In this document: positions 22,307 to 23,650 of the stretch, in pieces
Layout of the letters: each line of letters opens with the position of its first letter
Position numbering within the stretch: the stretch's first letter is position 1
The notes under the pieces: model-generated
Databases searched by the model: none
Seen by the model: the letters and a program-made list of their open reading frames with translations, nothing else
What the model was told of the DNA's origin: nothing
Made by a program: the position numbers and the translations under genes
Assembly: GCA_016184235.1 (NCBI GenBank)
Contig: JACPDC010000195.1
Span: forward strand, 1-23,650
Direction of reading: 5' to 3'
Source of the DNA: Deltaproteobacteria bacterium
GTDB taxonomy: Bacteria > Desulfobacterota > Binatia > UBA9968
Length of the DNA: 23,650 nt

Positions 22307-22888
22307 ATGGGGACTGATGATCAAAAGGTATGGGATGAGAGGCACGGCTCCAGAGAGGGGCGCGAAGAGCCTTCGTCCTTTCTGCAGGAGATCTTTGCCT
22401 CTCATGGCTGGCGGATTCAGCCTGGCAGGGCACTCGATATCGCCACGGGCAAGGGAAGAAACGCAATTTTCCTGGCGGAGAGGGGTTTTCAGGTGGAGGC
22501 TGTCGATATCTCCGAGGTCGGGCTTGAGGAGGCTCGAAGAAGAGCGGCGGAGAGAAATTTCTCGGTAACCTTTCGGCAGGCGGACCTGGAGAGCGTGGAG
22601 TTTCCCGAGGCAGCCTACGATATGGTCCTGAACTTCAATTTCCTTCTGCGCTCCCTGGTCGCCAAAATCCGGAAGGCGTTAAAGCCCGGCGGGTATGTCA
22701 TTTTCGAGACCTATCTCATCGACCAGGGGGTTCTCCGCCATCCGCGCAATCCCGCCTACCTCCTCGGCCACAACGAGCTGCTCGATCTGTTCCGCGATTT
22801 CCGCGTGCTCCATTACCGCGAAGGAAAGTTTTTCGAGAGCGGCGAGGAGGCCTACCGCGCGGGATTATTCGGGCAGAAGGTGAAGTAG
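22307..22888 (+). CDS. Class I SAM-dependent methyltransferase (TehB/UbiE-like)
   Basis: 193 residues of Rossmann methyltransferase type. Motif I is ALDIATGKGRNAIFLAERG (about 42-60), the acidic residue after strand 2 is in VEAVDISEVGLE, motif II is FRQADLESVEF, and the later part has LKPGGYVIFETY. A C-terminal block (RNPAYLLGHNELLDLFRDFRVLHYREG) is typical of small TehB-like thiopurine/tellurite-type methyltransferases of unknown substrate. The ATG at 22307 lies after a hairpin repeat and has no clear Shine-Dalgarno sequence. It is codirectional with, and possibly cotranscribed with, the gpmI-comF end of the operon. Confidence 0.85.
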   Translation: MGTDDQKVWDERHGSREGREEPSSFLQEIFASHGWRIQPGRALDIATGKGRNAIFLAERGFQVEAVDISEVGLEEARRRAAERNFSVTFRQADLESVEFPEAAYDMVLNFNFLLRSLVAKIRKALKPGGYVIFETYLIDQGVLRHPRNPAYLLGHNELLDLFRDFRVLHYREGKFFESGEEAYRAGLFGQKVK

Positions 22889-22916
22889 GTTTGCCGGTCA
22901 GTAGTCCTTAAAAGAA

Positions 22917-22943
22917 CAAGGGGTTAGGAAACCTAACCCCTTG
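22917..22943 (-). terminator. Strong 12-bp hairpin, probable terminator
   Basis: A perfect stem CAAGGGGTTAGG / CCTAACCCCTTG with a 3-nt loop. On the minus strand it is followed by TTCTTTT, so it most likely ends the transcript of the gene at 23068. It lies 28 nt after the methyltransferase stop and could also act on the plus strand, but no T-tract follows there. Confidence 0.6.
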
Positions 22944-23067
22944 GAGCTAATAGGCCCGCGATTGATGCTCTCAATGACGGAGCGATGATACGAGTTGATA
23001 TTAGAAACTCCGAGCATGCCTGTTAATGCGGACCAAGCTTTCCTCAAACTCCATGATGGAACGCCTG

Positions 23068-23650
23068 TCAGAGTCCCGTCAGCTTTATGCCGATTTTCTT
23101 TATCGCAATGTTCACGTTCATTATGCTTTTCAAAATAAAATCGTCGACTATGAAGTGGTTTCTCAGCTTCACTCCGACCTCGACCGCCACCCAGGTTCCC
23201 GGGGGGAACAACTTTGGAATATATTTCTGATCGAAGTTTCCAATGTATGGACCTGTGAAACCTGAGGGCCCCCATGAGTGGTCCTCTAGCTTGTGGTCAT
23301 GGTTGTCGACTAATGCCCCCCAGGTTACCGATGGACTCGCGACGCCATCCGACCACACTCGGGCATAGAGGACCACGCGCTGTCTCACGTGAAAAAAGGG
23401 CGACTCTTCCGGCTCCTCTTCTTCCATCCGACCCGAGTAGGTGATGGCGGTAATTTCGAGCTGCGGCCTGACCCACACAATCCATGCCGCGGGCGGCATC
23501 TGAATCACCTTTATGACTCCAGCCCTCCGCGCCGATAGACCCTCATCGAAGTCGGATGCATCCTTGATGCCTATGGCGTTGTTAATGATGACGCTCCCTG
23601 TTTCAGGGTCCGGCGGCGATCCCAGAGGAGGCGAGCGGGAAGGTGACGCG
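23068..23650 (-). CDS. Hypothetical protein, 5' end beyond window
   Basis: An open minus-strand frame of about 193 codons with no stop up to the right edge. The visible part reads as coding, for example GSVIINNAIGIKDASDFDEG, then WIVWVRPQLEITAITYSGRM, then an acidic EEEEPEES run and a beta-rich region with FHVRQRVVLYARVWSD and FPPGTWVAVEVGVKLRN, ending IKKIGIKLTGL. It looks like a beta-sandwich-type domain, but I do not recognise a family. The GTG at 23508 is internal, because the frame continues upstream. It is less GC-rich than the core operon. A hairpin terminator lies 125 nt after its stop. Confidence 0.6.
   Translation of the reverse strand, partial: ASPSRSPPLGSPPDPETGSVIINNAIGIKDASDFDEGLSARRAGVIKVIQMPPAAWIVWVRPQLEITAITYSGRMEEEEPEESPFFHVRQRVVLYARVWSDGVASPSVTWGALVDNHDHKLEDHSWGPSGFTGPYIGNFDQKYIPKLFPPGTWVAVEVGVKLRNHFIVDDFILKSIMNVNIAIKKIGIKLTGL

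Noticed and set aside
22898..23275. Minus-strand frame of 125 codons at the right end
   Set aside because: It overlaps the longer, edge-crossing frame ending at 23068 and runs through the hairpin terminator; not protein-like.
1..23650. Search for CRISPR arrays, tRNA or rRNA genes, transposases and integrases
   Set aside because: No regularly spaced direct repeats, tRNA-like sequence, rRNA motifs or recombinase genes were seen by eye on either strand.

Overview
The window is GC-rich bacterial chromosome with dense coding and short gaps. The right half carries the block rplU-rpmA-obgE-proB-proA-nadD-rsfS-gpmI-comF. This order is familiar from Deltaproteobacteria-type and related uncultivated soil or subsurface lineages (Desulfobacterota, Binatota, NC10 or Rokubacteria-like). 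The extra metabolic genes suggest an aerobic heterotroph: a luciferase-like flavin or F420 oxidoreductase, a fused NDP-forming acyl-CoA synthetase, LigA/LigB homologs and a NitT/TauT-type permease. The lineage is an inference from gene order, not a measured assignment.

Left part (1-7002): the end of an unidentified gene, a SixA-type phosphatase, type II citrate synthase, an MltD-like lytic transglycosylase lipoprotein (minus), a luciferase-like oxidoreductase (minus) directly followed by the last ~31 codons of a lost quinone oxidoreductase, and an acyl-CoA synthetase.

Middle (7065-12590, all minus strand): lemA and two TPM-domain genes, then a ligB homolog and a ligA homolog. The last two look like former neighbours. 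About 2.2 kb of small accessory genes now separates them: a putative lipoprotein, a basic hypothetical protein, a DUF4258-type toxin with its antitoxin, and a DUF2442 protein. At least one good attC-like site and further degenerate ones lie among them, so the insert reads as a small integron-type cassette cluster without an integrase. The LigB homolog also appears to lack two canonical active-site residues.

Right part (12771-23650): a single-domain response regulator, a marR-permease operon with a visible promoter and operator, the housekeeping operon, a SAM methyltransferase and a hypothetical gene cut by the window edge. Two genes of the housekeeping operon seem to have lost about 100 bp each. 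obgE lacks an in-frame glycine-rich stretch of the Obg fold. comF lacks its PRPP-binding region and is frameshifted. The similar sizes raise the question of real deletions versus an assembly fault.

A recurring feature is a set of intergenic hairpins built from 6-9 nt quasi-repeats (around 173-238, 7001-7065, 15354-15425, 21463-21528, 22214-22292, and one arm at 11975-12002). Most sit immediately upstream of start codons that have no visible Shine-Dalgarno sequence. I found no rRNA, tRNA, CRISPR array, transposase or integrase.
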